A stretch of DNA of 64,000 nucleotides from Fulvimonas soli (GCF_003148905.1 NZ_QGHC01000008.1:62001-126000), one strand, 5' to 3'. Shown: positions 17,397 to 25,833, numbered from the stretch's first letter. The notes: a model not told the origin generated them from the sequence alone. Numbers and translations are program-made.

Positions 17397-18632
17397 TCAG
17401 CCCGGCGCGCCGTCCGCGCGCGGGGTCAGGTAGATCCACGCCGAGCGCAGCACCCACGGCAGGAAGGCGAGCAGCCAGCCGGCGCCGGCCAGCACCAGCC
17501 ACAGGTAGGCGTCGCCGCCCAGCTCCGCGCGCACGCGCAGCAGCAGCACGCCCTGCAGCAGCGCGAAGCACAGCCATGGCACCGCGCCCATCCGCAGCGG
17601 GCGGCCCGAGTGCCCGTGCGTCACCCGCGTCACCATCGCCACCAGCATCGAGCCGAAGTAGCCGATCGCCAGCACGTGCAGCGGCGCCAGCCCCAGCGCC
17701 GGCGTGCCCGTCGCCAGCAGCCACAGGCTCTGCGCCGCGTACAGCGCGAAGGCCACCGGCAGCCAGGCGAAGGCCAGGTGCAGCACCGCCAGCAGGCCGG
17801 GCCGGCGCGCCTTCCACGGCTGCCAGGCCAGCGCGTGCCAGCCGAACAGCAGCGCCAGCGGCAGGTCGGCCAGCCACAGCCGGCGCGGCGCGCCGGCCAG
17901 GTCCAGCGCCAGGTGCGCGGCGAGCAGCGCCCACGCCAGCGGCAGGCTCCAGCGCGGCCGGTACACGCGGTAGCCGGGCGCCACGTTGCCGCTGAAGAAC
18001 GGGATCATGCGGTGGCTCACCGTGAAGTACACCGGCAGCAGCAGGCCGAAGGTGCCCAGCTTCACCGCCAGCAGGCCGCAGCGCGCCGGCGCGCCGAGCA
18101 GGAAGGCGAGGAACGCCGCCAGCCCCAGCGCGCCCAGCGCGAATGCGGCCAGGCACGACAGCGCATGCGCGTCGCGCCGGCCCGCCGCGCGCAGCACGCC
18201 GCCCAGGGTGGCCAGGCCGGCGAGATGGCCCAGCAGCATCAGCGCGAAGCCCGCGCGCAGCAGCGCCATCGAGCCGAGCAGCCCGGCGTGCGCCAGCAGG
18301 TAGCCGCCGAACACCGCGCCGGCCACCGGCAGGTAGCGCGCGCGCGGCAGCGCGGGCCGGCCGAGCCAGCGCGGGAACACGGTGAGCAGGAAGCCGAGCA
18401 TGAACGGCGGCAGCATGCCGTACTGCGCCAGCATCGCGTGCGCCCAGCCCGGCGGCACCGGCGGCTGCGGCCAGCCGCGCCAGCCGAAGCGCAGCGCGGC
18501 CAGCTCGGCCGTCCACCAGGCCATGCTGGTGAGCACCGCCAGCGCGCCGGCGAGGAACAGCGGGCGGTGCGGCGCCGCGGCCAGCAGGGCCGGCAGCGGC
18601 GGGGCCGGGGGACGGGAGATCGGATCGCGCAT
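17397..18632 (-). CDS. nnrS: NnrS-family heme/copper membrane protein
   Basis: A 411-residue protein with about twelve membrane helices and conserved histidines, as in NnrS. That family is linked to resistance against nitrosative stress during denitrification and is regulated by NO or low oxygen. Recognisable segments are MLPPFMLGFLLTVFPRWLGR, YFTVSHRMIPFFSGNVAPGY, HVLAIGYFGSMLVAMVTRVT and THGHSGRPL. I choose ATG 18632 rather than the upstream in-frame ATG 18662. It begins MRDPISRPP, has a GAGG ribosome-binding site, and puts the FNR box at the same 63-base distance as in nirK, fabA and the porin gene. Monocistronic by appearance. Confidence 0.92.
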   Translation of the reverse strand: MRDPISRPPAPPLPALLAAAPHRPLFLAGALAVLTSMAWWTAELAALRFGWRGWPQPPVPPGWAHAMLAQYGMLPPFMLGFLLTVFPRWLGRPALPRARYLPVAGAVFGGYLLAHAGLLGSMALLRAGFALMLLGHLAGLATLGGVLRAAGRRDAHALSCLAAFALGALGLAAFLAFLLGAPARCGLLAVKLGTFGLLLPVYFTVSHRMIPFFSGNVAPGYRVYRPRWSLPLAWALLAAHLALDLAGAPRRLWLADLPLALLFGWHALAWQPWKARRPGLLAVLHLAFAWLPVAFALYAAQSLWLLATGTPALGLAPLHVLAIGYFGSMLVAMVTRVTHGHSGRPLRMGAVPWLCFALLQGVLLLRVRAELGGDAYLWLVLAGAGWLLAFLPWVLRSAWIYLTPRADGAPG

Positions 18633-18688
18633 GCGGCGCCTCGGGGTGCGGGATGCGCGCATGCTCCGCGCGGCGGCGACGCCGCGCC

Positions 18689-18702
18689 GTGACCTGGGTC
18701 AG
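18689..18702 (-). promoter_or_regulatory. FNR-type box of nnrS
   Basis: GTGACCTGGGTCAG is an FNR-type dyad (TGAC-N4-GTCA core). Its centre is 63.5 bases before ATG 18632, and it helps decide the nnrS start codon. Confidence 0.65.
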
Positions 18703-18715
18703 CGCGGCGCGGGCC

Positions 18716-19477
18716 TCACTCGGGCAGCAGGCTCTGGCCGATCCGGCGCAGCCCGGCCGCGTCGCGCAGGGTGAGCGCGCGGCCCTCGATCTCGATCAGC
18801 CCCTGCGCGCGGAAGCGGCCGAGCACGCGGCTCACCGTCTCGGCGGCCAGGCGCAGGTAGTTGGCGATGTCCCCGCGCGACATGCTGAGCTGGAACTGCG
18901 TGCCGGAGAAGCCGCGCGAGGCGTAGCGCTCGCCCAGGTCCACCAGGAACGCGGCCATGCGCTCGTCCGCGCTGTGGTCGCCGGCCAGCAGGCTGGCCGC
19001 GCCCAGCTCCTTGCTGAGCAGGCGGAACAGGTGCTGCTGCACCGCGGGCATGCGCGCGGCCAGCGCGCTCATCGCGGGGAACGAGAAGCGGCAGAAGTAG
19101 GCCGTCTCCAGCGCCACCGCGTCGCAGGGGAAGTGGTCGGGGTAGATCGCGTTCAGGCCGATCACCTCGCCGGGCAGGTAGAAGCCCAGCACCTGCTCGC
19201 GGCCGTCCTTGTCGACCAGGCAGGTCTTCACCGTGCCGGCGCGCACCGCGAAGATCGCGCGGAACGGGTCGCCGGTGCGGAAGATGTGCTCGCCGGCGCG
19301 GTACGGCCCCACGTGCTCGACCAGGCAGTGCAGCGCCGACAGCTCCGGCTTGCCGTAGCCCACCGCCAGGCAGGCGCCGGCGAACGCGCAGGTGCGGCAG
19401 AAATGGCTCTCGTCGCCGTCGTCGGCGATCGGGCTGGGCGGCTCGGGCAGGCGGCCTGCCGGATTCCTGGGACGCAT
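18716..19477 (-). CDS. fnr: FNR-type [4Fe-4S] oxygen-sensing transcription regulator
   Basis: Crp/Fnr-family regulator of 253 residues. The N-terminal cysteines follow the FNR spacing C-x2-C-x5-C (Cys27, 30, 36 in FCRTCAFAGAC). The fourth ligand is Cys129 in ETAYFCRFSF, aligned with E. coli Cys122. This indicates an O2-labile [4Fe-4S] cluster rather than a heme DNR. The helix-turn-helix MSRGDIANYLRLAAETVSRV contains the E-x2-S-R recognition set that reads TTGAT half-sites. It lies 31 bases after hemN on the same strand with no promoter of its own visible. The FNR box before hemN would therefore autoregulate it. It is the obvious regulator of the boxes listed here. Confidence 0.93.
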   Translation of the reverse strand: MRPRNPAGRLPEPPSPIADDGDESHFCRTCAFAGACLAVGYGKPELSALHCLVEHVGPYRAGEHIFRTGDPFRAIFAVRAGTVKTCLVDKDGREQVLGFYLPGEVIGLNAIYPDHFPCDAVALETAYFCRFSFPAMSALAARMPAVQQHLFRLLSKELGAASLLAGDHSADERMAAFLVDLGERYASRGFSGTQFQLSMSRGDIANYLRLAAETVSRVLGRFRAQGLIEIEGRALTLRDAAGLRRIGQSLLPE

Positions 19478-19508
19478 CGTGAAGGAACGCCTTGGCTGAT
19501 CGCGGCGC

Positions 19509-20909
19509 CTAGATCGTACGCGAATAGCGCGCCGGTGCCGACCCGTCGCCCAGGTAGGCGTCGAAGCACATCGCGATACTGCGCAGCAGCAGCCGCCCGC
19601 GCGGGGTCACCCGGATCGCGGCCCCGTCCAGCGCCACCAGCCCGTCGTCGGCCAGCGGCCGCAGGCGCGCCAGCTCGGCGGCGAAGTACTCGGCGAAGAC
19701 CAGCCGGTGGCGCGCGCCGAACTCGGTGGTGTCCAGCTCGCCGTGGCACATCAGCTCGCCGATCAGCGCGCGGCGGATCAGGTCGTCCTCGTCCAGCAGC
19801 AGGCCGCGCGCCACCGGCAGGCGGCCGGCGTCCAGCGCGGCGTAGTAGCCGGCGAGGTCGCGCGCGTTCTGGCTGTAGCTGTCGCCGATGCGGCCGATCG
19901 CGCTCACCCCCAGCCCCACGATGTCGCAGTCGCCGTGGGTGGAGTAGCCCTGGAAGTTGCGCTGCAGCGTGCCCGCGCGCTGCGCGCGCGCCAGCTCGTC
20001 GTCGGCGCGCGCGAAGTGGTCCATGCCCACGTACACGTAGCCGGCGCCGCACAGCTTCTCCAGCGCGCGGCCGAACAGCGCCAGCCGCGTGGCCGGGTCG
20101 GGCAGCTCGCCCGCCTCGATCTGCCGCTGCGCCTTGAACAGCTGCGGCAGGTGCGCGTAGCCGTACACCGCCACGCGGTCGGGCGCCAGCGCGAGCACCT
20201 CCTCCAGCGTGCGCTCGAAGCCCGCCAGCGTTTGACGCGGCAGACCGTAGATCAGGTCCACGCTGACCGAGGCGAAGCCCGCCGCGCGCGCGCCCTCGAT
20301 CACCGCGCGGGTCTCGGCCACGCCCTGGATGCGGTTCACCGCCGCCTGCACCGCCGGGTCGAAGTCCTGGATGCCCACCGAGACGCGGTCGAAGCCCAGC
20401 GCGCCCAGCCCGCGCACGTAGTCGCCGTCGGCGAAGCGCGGGTCGATCTCGATGCCGAACTCGCGCTCGCCGCGGCGGCCGAAGCTGAAGTGCCGCGCCA
20501 GCGACTCCATCAGCTCGCCCATGCGCGCGATGTCGAGGAAGTTCGGCGTGCCGCCGCCGAAGTGCAGCTGGCGCACCGGGCGGTCGCGGTCGAACAGCGG
20601 CGCCAGCAGCTCGATCTCGCGGTACAGCCGCTCCAGGTAGCGGTCGGCCTTGCCCATGTCGCGGGTGATCACGCGGTTGCAGCCGCAGTAGAAGCACGGG
20701 CTGAGGCAGAACGGCACGTGCACGTACAGCGACAGCGGGCGCGGGATCGGCTCCTCGTTGGAGGCGCGGATCGCATCGCGCAGCTGCGCCTCGCCGAAGT
20801 CGGCGCGGAACTGCGGCGCGGTGGGATAGCTGGTGTAGCGCGGCCCGGCGGTGTCGTAGCGCGCGATCAGCTCCGGGTCGAATTCGGGAACGGCGATGGC
20901 ATGGTTCAT
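19509..20909 (-). CDS. hemN: Oxygen-independent coproporphyrinogen III oxidase HemN
   Basis: Radical SAM enzyme converting coproporphyrinogen III to protoporphyrinogen IX without O2, for heme synthesis under anoxia. The 466-residue product has PRYTSYPT near the start, the cluster motif C-x3-C-x2-C-x-C (Cys68, 72, 75, 77 in FCLSPCFYCGC), HFGGGTPNFL (SAM binding) and GYSTHGDCDIVGLGVSAIG. The ATG at 20909 has no Shine-Dalgarno sequence. The FNR-type box centre is 43.5 bases upstream, which suggests a nearly leaderless mRNA. It forms an operon with fnr. Assignment secure. Confidence 0.96.
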   Translation of the reverse strand: MNHAIAVPEFDPELIARYDTAGPRYTSYPTAPQFRADFGEAQLRDAIRASNEEPIPRPLSLYVHVPFCLSPCFYCGCNRVITRDMGKADRYLERLYREIELLAPLFDRDRPVRQLHFGGGTPNFLDIARMGELMESLARHFSFGRRGEREFGIEIDPRFADGDYVRGLGALGFDRVSVGIQDFDPAVQAAVNRIQGVAETRAVIEGARAAGFASVSVDLIYGLPRQTLAGFERTLEEVLALAPDRVAVYGYAHLPQLFKAQRQIEAGELPDPATRLALFGRALEKLCGAGYVYVGMDHFARADDELARAQRAGTLQRNFQGYSTHGDCDIVGLGVSAIGRIGDSYSQNARDLAGYYAALDAGRLPVARGLLLDEDDLIRRALIGELMCHGELDTTEFGARHRLVFAEYFAAELARLRPLADDGLVALDGAAIRVTPRGRLLLRSIAMCFDAYLGDGSAPARYSRTI

Positions 20910-20945
20910 GGCGGCGCAGTGTGGGCGGCGCCGCGCCGCGCGGTC

Positions 20946-20959
20946 TTGATCCCGGTCAA
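20946..20959 (-). promoter_or_regulatory. FNR-type box of the hemN-fnr operon
   Basis: TTGATCCCGGTCAA matches the consensus at 9 of 10 positions, the best match in the window. It lies 37-50 bases before the hemN ATG and would give FNR control over its own synthesis. Confidence 0.82.
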
Positions 20960-21012
20960 GGCGGGCCGCGGTCGCCGTCCGCCCCGGCCGGGACGGGCCA
21001 CGGCGCGCCGCA

Positions 21013-21290
21013 GAGCCTGCTCAAGATCTTCCGGGGAAAGCGCCAGGAAAGGCCGGCTGGGCGGACCGCCGGCGGGTGTCCAGGCAGCGCTTGCCGTGCT
21101 TCCGTCGCCTGCCGTGCAGTCAGGCAACGCCGCGCTCGGCCACCCGTCGCCGGGCATGCGCCCGGCGGGCCCGGCATCGGGGCCGTTGGCGGTCCCGCGC
21201 CGGGTCGATCGCGGCCGCAGGCCGCTCCCACAGAGACTTCGCAAGCCCGGTGGGAGCGGCCTCCGGCCGCGATGCCGGACCACAGGCGGT
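21013..21290. repeat. Structured intergenic repeat (family R) with central hairpin
   Basis: The left end reads GAGCCTGCTCAAGATCTTCC. The centre (21206-21273) is a long imperfect hairpin in which GCGGCCGCAGGCCGCTCCCA pairs with TGGGAGCGGCCTCCGGCCGC. The same parts occur at 36142-36479 and 63586-63887. The copy appears to lack its right end. It fills the 415-base gap between the hemN promoter and the fumarylacetoacetate hydrolase gene; no gene is seen there. Confidence 0.75.
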
Positions 21291-21324
21291 TCCGCCGCGC
21301 GGCGCGAAGAGCGTGAACCGGCCC

Positions 21325-22311
21325 TCAGCGGGCCGGCGGCGCGATGCGCTGCTCGATGGCGCCGAAGACCGAGGCGCCGCGCTCGTCGGTGACCTCGATG
21401 CGCAGGCTGTCGCCGTACTTCAGGAACGGCGTGGACGGCTGCCCGTCGCGCAGCGTCTCCACCGTGCGCTGCTCGGCCAGGCAGGAGGCGCCCTTGGCGG
21501 TGTCCTGGTTGGCGATGGTGCCGGAGCCGACCAGGGTGCCGGCGGTCAACGGCCGCGTCTTGGCCGCGTGCGCCACCAGCTCGGCGAAGCTGAACTGCAT
21601 GTCCACGCCGCACTCGGCCTCGCCGAACCATTTGCCGTTGAGCCAGGTGCGCATCGGCAGGTGCAGCTTCTCGCCGCGCCACGCCGCGCCCAGCTCGTCG
21701 GGCGTGACGAACACCGGCGACAGCGCCGAGCGCGGCTTGCTCTGCAGGAAGCCGAAGCCCTTGGCCAGCTCCGCCGGGATCAGGTTGCGCAGCGAGACGT
21801 CGTTGACCAGGCCGACCAGCTGGATGTGCGCGGCCGCCCCGGCCGGCGTCACCGCCATCGGCACGTCGTCGGTGACCACCACCACCTCGGCCTCCAGGTC
21901 GATGCCGTAGTCCTCGCTGGGCACCACCACGTCGTCGCGCGGACCCAGGAAGCCGGCGCTGGTGGCCTGGTACATCAACGGGTCGGTGTAGAAGCTGGCC
22001 GGCACCTCGGCGCCGCGCGCGCGGCGCACGCGCTCCACGTGCGGCAGGTAGGCCGAGCCGTCGACGAACTCGTAGGCGCGCGGCAGCGGCGCGGCCAGCG
22101 CGTCCAGGTCCAGCGGGAAGCGGCCCGGCGCGGTGCCGGCGTTGACCTCGCCGTACAGCGCGTTGAGCCGCGGCGCGGCGTTGTGCCAGTCGTCCAGCGC
22201 GGCCTGCAGCGTCGGCGCGATGCCGGTGGCCCTGGCCGCGTGGGTGAGGTCGCGGCTGACCACGATCAGGGTGCCGTCGCGCCCGCCTTCTTTGAGACTG
22301 CCCAGTTTCAT
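21325..22311 (-). CDS. Fumarylacetoacetate hydrolase family protein
   Basis: A 328-residue member of the FAH family, which cleaves fumarylacetoacetate to fumarate and acetoacetate in the last step of tyrosine breakdown. Metal and substrate regions are visible: GIDLEAEVVVVTDDVPM, HIQLVGLVNDVSLRNL, SPVFVTPDELGAAWRG and LVGSGTIANQD. It is the distal gene of the hpd-hmgA-lipoprotein-FAH run, with a 27-base gap to the lipoprotein gene. This is the short FAH type used in many proteobacteria, not the 420-residue eukaryote-like enzyme. Substrate assignment rests mainly on context; acylpyruvate hydrolases share the fold. Confidence 0.88.
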   Translation of the reverse strand: MKLGSLKEGGRDGTLIVVSRDLTHAARATGIAPTLQAALDDWHNAAPRLNALYGEVNAGTAPGRFPLDLDALAAPLPRAYEFVDGSAYLPHVERVRRARGAEVPASFYTDPLMYQATSAGFLGPRDDVVVPSEDYGIDLEAEVVVVTDDVPMAVTPAGAAAHIQLVGLVNDVSLRNLIPAELAKGFGFLQSKPRSALSPVFVTPDELGAAWRGEKLHLPMRTWLNGKWFGEAECGVDMQFSFAELVAHAAKTRPLTAGTLVGSGTIANQDTAKGASCLAEQRTVETLRDGQPSTPFLKYGDSLRIEVTDERGASVFGAIEQRIAPPAR

Positions 22312-22338
22312 CTGCTCGTATGCTCCGTATGCCGCGGC

Positions 22339-22938
22339 TCAGCCGCAGCCCTCGACGTAATCGACCGCCGGCGGCAGGCCGACGCGCCAGCGCGCGATCC
22401 TGCCCTGCGCGTCCGTCTCGAACACCAGGGCGCCGCGGCCGTCCGGCGCGGCGACGCGCAGCGTGGAGGCGCCCGCCTCGTACTTGTGCGGCTCGGCCTC
22501 GACGCGGCCGTACAGCGCGCGGACGCGCGCCGCCGCCATGCCCACGGCGCCGCCGCCCGGCGCCGCCACCTTCGCGGTGGCCACGTCGTAGCGCACGAAG
22601 CGGCCCTGCTCGAACATGAAGCCGACATCCCGCGCCGCCCCGCGGGGCCACAGCACGCCGCAGCCGCCGGCCGGATCGACGCGGCCGTCCAGCGCTCCCT
22701 GCCAGGCGGCGCGGAAGGCGGCCTCGTCCATGCCCAGGCGCAGGTCGCCATAGCCGTCGTAGCGGGCGAGGCCGGTGCCGGCGGCCGGCGACGTCGCTGC
22801 ACTCGCCACGGCCGCCGGCGTCGCTGCGGACGCGGCGGCCCGGGGCGACTCGTGCGACGCGCTCTCCGCCGGCGCCGGCGCTTGTCCGCAGCCGCCGGCC
22901 AGCGCCAGCGCGGCGAGCAGCGGCAGGCGCCGGATCAC
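22339..22938 (-). CDS. Putative lipoprotein, function unknown
   Basis: A 199-residue protein from a GTG start at 22938, which overlaps the hmgA stop (GTGA), so translation is coupled. The signal peptide ends in a lipobox (LAGGC, Cys about 17). An Ala/Ser/Pro linker to about residue 55 follows, then a globular part with [20 protein letters not shown], two cysteines (GGCGVLW and the C-terminal VEGCG) and [15 protein letters not shown]. This resembles small lipoproteins with a repeated receptor-like beta fold seen in Xanthomonadales, but I recognise no defined family. Its place inside the tyrosine operon may be incidental. Confidence 0.75.
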   Translation of the reverse strand: MIRRLPLLAALALAGGCGQAPAPAESASHESPRAAASAATPAAVASAATSPAAGTGLARYDGYGDLRLGMDEAAFRAAWQGALDGRVDPAGGCGVLWPRGAARDVGFMFEQGRFVRYDVATAKVAAPGGGAVGMAAARVRALYGRVEAEPHKYEAGASTLRVAAPDGRGALVFETDAQGRIARWRVGLPPAVDYVEGCG

Positions 22939-24242
22939 GGCCGCTCCGGGTCGAAATGCCGGGCGATGCCCTGCCAGCAGCGGTAGTAGTCCCGCTGCAG
23001 CTGCGGCGCCTCCAGCGCCTGCCGCGTGGGGCGGATCACCTTGCGCGTCTCGAACATGAAGGCCATGGTGCCGGCGAGGTGGTCGGGCACGGAAGTGTCC
23101 GCCGCGCTGGCCTTCTCGAAGCTGGCCGCGTCGGGGCCGTGGCCGCTCATGCAGTTGTGCAGCGAGGCGCCGCCCGGCGCGAAGCCGCCGGCCTTGGCGT
23201 CGTACTGGCCCTCGACCAGGCCCATGAACTCGCTGGCCACGTTGCGGTGGAAGTACGGCGGGCGGAAGGTGTGCTCGGCCACCAGCCAGCGCGGCGGGAA
23301 GATCACGAAGTCCATGTTGGCCGTGCCCGGCGTGTCGCTGGGCGAGGTGAGCACGGTGAAGATCGACGGGTCCGGGTGGTCCACGCTGATCGAGCCGACC
23401 GTGTTGTAGCGGGTGAGGTCGTACTTGTACGGCGCGTAGTTGCCGTGCCAGGCCACCACGTCCAGCGGCGAGTGGCCGATCCTCGCCTGCCACAGCGCGC
23501 CCTGGAACTTGGCGACCAGCGCGAAGTCGCCCTCGACGTCCTCGTAGGCGGCCACCGGCGCGAGGAAGTCGCGCGGCAGCGCCATCGAGTTGGCGCCGAC
23601 GGGGCCGAGGTCCGGCAGGCGCAGCAGCGCGCCGAAGTTCTCCGCCACGTAGCCGCGCGCCTGCGCGTCCAGCAGCTCCACGCGGAAGCGCACGCCGCGC
23701 GGCACCACCGCGATCTCCAGCGGGGCCACCGCCAGCACGCCCAGCTCGGTGGCGATGCGCAGGCGGCCCTGCTGCGGCACGATCAGGAGCTCGCCGTCGG
23801 CGTCGTAGAAGAACCGCCCTTGCATCGAGCGGTTGGCCGCGTAGACGTGGATGCCCACGCCGGCCTGCTCGGCCGGTCCGCCGTTGCCGGCGAGGGTGAC
23901 CAGGCCGTCGAGGAAGTCGGTGGGCGCCTCGGGCAGCGGCCACGGGTCCCAGCGCAGCTGGTTGGGCGTGGCCGGCGCCTCGTCGAAGCGGTTGTGCAAG
24001 CGCGCGTGCGCCAGCGGCGCGAACGGCGCGTGCACCGCCGCCGGGCGGATGCGGTACAGCCAGCTGCGCCGGTTGGCGTGGCGCGGCGCGGTGAACGCGG
24101 TGCCGGAGAGCTGCTCGGCATACAGGCCGTGCGCCACGCGCTGCGGCGAGTTCTGGCCCGCCGGCAGCACGCCGGGGAGCGCCTCGCTGGCGAACTCGTT
24201 GCCGAAGCCGGATTGGTAATCGATGCCGACAGACATGTGCAT
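22935..24242 (-). CDS. hmgA: Homogentisate 1,2-dioxygenase
   Basis: Fe(II) cupin-type ring-cleaving dioxygenase converting homogentisate to maleylacetoacetate. The 435-residue length is typical. The N-terminus [16 protein letters not shown] is highly characteristic. Iron-ligand regions include [20 protein letters not shown] and [15 protein letters not shown]. The second ATG in MHMSVG is an alternative start. It is followed by the lipoprotein gene with a four-base overlap. A DUF559 gene and repeats separate it from hpd, so it may need its own promoter or read-through. A maleylacetoacetate isomerase gene is not in the window. Confidence 0.97.
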   Translation of the reverse strand: MHMSVGIDYQSGFGNEFASEALPGVLPAGQNSPQRVAHGLYAEQLSGTAFTAPRHANRRSWLYRIRPAAVHAPFAPLAHARLHNRFDEAPATPNQLRWDPWPLPEAPTDFLDGLVTLAGNGGPAEQAGVGIHVYAANRSMQGRFFYDADGELLIVPQQGRLRIATELGVLAVAPLEIAVVPRGVRFRVELLDAQARGYVAENFGALLRLPDLGPVGANSMALPRDFLAPVAAYEDVEGDFALVAKFQGALWQARIGHSPLDVVAWHGNYAPYKYDLTRYNTVGSISVDHPDPSIFTVLTSPSDTPGTANMDFVIFPPRWLVAEHTFRPPYFHRNVASEFMGLVEGQYDAKAGGFAPGGASLHNCMSGHGPDAASFEKASAADTSVPDHLAGTMAFMFETRKVIRPTRQALEAPQLQRDYYRCWQGIARHFDPERP

Positions 24243-24254
24243 GCCTTCCGCTTT

Positions 24255-24653
24255 CTAGAGCCCCTCTCCCTCCGGGAGAGGGATTGGGGTGAGGGTTCGG
24301 TTCCCTGCGGCGTCGAGGATCGCCTCGAGCACCGCTTCCGTCTGTTGCAGGACGTCGTTGTCCCAGTAGCGCAAAACCTTCAGGCCCAGCGATTCGAGGA
24401 ACACCGTGCAGGTCCGGCCGGCGGACTCGTCATGCTGCGAACCATCCAGCTCCACGACCAGCTTCTTCGCCTCGCAGTAGAAAACCACGACGTGGGGTGG
24501 AACGGGATGCTGGCGGCGAAACTTCAATCCGCCCGGCCGTCCGGCGCGCGGATGGAGCCGGAGGCGCAGTTCCGCGTCCGTGGCCGCCTGCCGGAAGCCG
24601 CGCGCCAGGCCTCGCGTCCTGCTCGGCAACGGCGGCTTGATGCGTCCCTGCAT
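24255..24653 (-). CDS. DUF559 endonuclease-like protein bordered by repeats
   Basis: A 132-residue DUF559 protein, a Vsr/very-short-patch-repair-like restriction-endonuclease fold. Visible are the early RGLARGFRQAATDAELRLRL, FYCEAKKLVVELDGSQHD (with the acidic E...D catalytic pattern) and LGLKVLRYWDNDVLQQTEAV. I start at ATG 24653; an upstream ATG at 24701 lies in the adjoining repeat and is less likely. The final 13 residues (RTLTPIPLPEGEG) are encoded by the second repeat copy. Its insertion between hpd and hmgA and the repeats at both ends suggest a mobile or repeat-associated origin. Biological role unknown. Confidence 0.8.
   Translation of the reverse strand: MQGRIKPPLPSRTRGLARGFRQAATDAELRLRLHPRAGRPGGLKFRRQHPVPPHVVVFYCEAKKLVVELDGSQHDESAGRTCTVFLESLGLKVLRYWDNDVLQQTEAVLEAILDAAGNRTLTPIPLPEGEGL
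24258..24298. repeat. REP-like repeat overlapping the DUF559 3' end
   Basis: CCCTCTCCCTCCGGGAGAGG plus the GATTGGGGTGAGGG tail is the CCCTCACCCCAA/TCCCTCTCCC repeat in reverse orientation. It supplies the DUF559 stop codon region. Confidence 0.75.
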
Positions 24654-24660
24654 GACCGTG

Positions 24661-24703
24661 CCCTCGCCCCCTACCCCTCTCCCGGAGGGAGCGGGGCCCA
24701 AAA
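24661..24703. repeat. REP-like repeat between hpd and DUF559 gene
   Basis: CCCCCTACCCCTCTCCCGGA followed by GGGAGCGGGGCC, the same family as 24258-24298, on the other side of the DUF559 gene. It lies directly after the hpd stop. Confidence 0.7.
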
Positions 24704-24704
24704 A

Positions 24705-25799
24705 TCACAGCACCCCGCGCTTCATCTGGTCGCGCTCGATCGACTCGAACAGCGCCTGGAAGTTACCCTCGCCGAAGCCCTCGTTGCCCTTGCGCTGGAT
24801 GATCTCGAAGAAGATCGGGCCGATGCAGTTCTGGGTGAAGATCTGCAGCAGCTTGCGCTTCTTGGTCTCCGGGTCGGCGTCGATCAGGATCTTGTTCCTC
24901 GCCAGCCGCGGCACGTCCTCGCCGTGCTCGGGGATGCGCAGGTCGATCACCTCGTAGTAGGTGTCCGGCGTGTCGAGGAACTCCACGCCGCGCGCGCGCA
25001 TCGCCTCCACCGTCGCGTAGATGTCGTCGGTGAACAGCGCGATGTGCTGGATGCCCTCGCCGTGGTAGGCGTCGAGGTACTCGTTGATCTGGCTCTTCGG
25101 GTCGCTGGACTCGTTGAGCGGGATGCGCACGATGCCGTCCGGCGCGGTCATCGCCTTGGAGACCAGGCCGGTCTTGGCGCCCTTGATGTCGAAGTAGCGG
25201 ATCTCGCGGAAGTTGAACAGCCGCTCGTAGTAGTCCGACCACTGCTGCATGTTGCCGAAGTAGAGGTTGTGCGTGAGATGGTCGATGAAGGTGAGGCCGA
25301 AGCCCTTCGGGTGCGGATCGGCGCCGGGCACCGGCACGAAGTCGCCGTCGTAGGCGCTGCCCTGGTCGCCGTAGCGGTCCACCAGGTACAGCATGCAGTC
25401 GCCGATGCCCTTGACCACCGGCGCGGCCACCGCCCTGGTGGCCTCCTTGCCGCCCACCGCCTCGCCGCCGTTGGCCAGCACCGCGTCGTAGACCTCGCGC
25501 GCCGGCTTCCTGAAGCGGATGGCGAAGCCGCACGCGCACGGGCCGTGCCGGGCCGCGAAGTCGGCGGCGAAGGAATCCGGGTCCTCGTTCACCAGCAGGT
25601 TCACGTCGCCCTGGCGGTACACGGTGATCGGGCGCGCCCCGTGCTTGAGCACGGCGGTGAAGCCCATGTTGCGGAACAGTTCGTGCAGCTCGTGGCCGCG
25701 CCCCTGCGGGGCGGCGAACTCGACGAACTCGAAGCCGTCGATCCCCATCGGGTTCTCGAAGGTGGTGACCTGCATGCCGAGATTGGGCTGTGCACTCAT
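24705..25799 (-). CDS. hpd: 4-hydroxyphenylpyruvate dioxygenase
   Basis: Fe(II) dioxygenase forming homogentisate from 4-hydroxyphenylpyruvate. It has 364 residues in two vicinal-oxygen-chelate halves. The C-terminal half carries FIDHLTHNLYFGNMQQW (first His ligand), EGIQHIALFTDDIY (second His) and TQNCIGPIFFEIIQRKGNEG (the glutamate ligand and the conserved end). The start ATG 25799 gives MSAQPNLGMQVTTFENPMGI, normal for the family. It is divergent from a marR gene; the palindrome at 25834-25847 lies between them. It heads the tyrosine catabolic run. Confidence 0.97.
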   Translation of the reverse strand: MSAQPNLGMQVTTFENPMGIDGFEFVEFAAPQGRGHELHELFRNMGFTAVLKHGARPITVYRQGDVNLLVNEDPDSFAADFAARHGPCACGFAIRFRKPAREVYDAVLANGGEAVGGKEATRAVAAPVVKGIGDCMLYLVDRYGDQGSAYDGDFVPVPGADPHPKGFGLTFIDHLTHNLYFGNMQQWSDYYERLFNFREIRYFDIKGAKTGLVSKAMTAPDGIVRIPLNESSDPKSQINEYLDAYHGEGIQHIALFTDDIYATVEAMRARGVEFLDTPDTYYEVIDLRIPEHGEDVPRLARNKILIDADPETKKRKLLQIFTQNCIGPIFFEIIQRKGNEGFGEGNFQALFESIERDQMKRGVL

Positions 25800-25833
25800 G
25801 GCGGCTGTCCTCTAGGCTGGATAGACCCTTATA

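Noticed and set aside
21206-21273. Riboswitch or attenuator before the fumarylacetoacetate hydrolase gene
   Set aside because: The strong hairpin is the central part of a dispersed repeat and lies downstream of the minus-strand gene, not in its leader.
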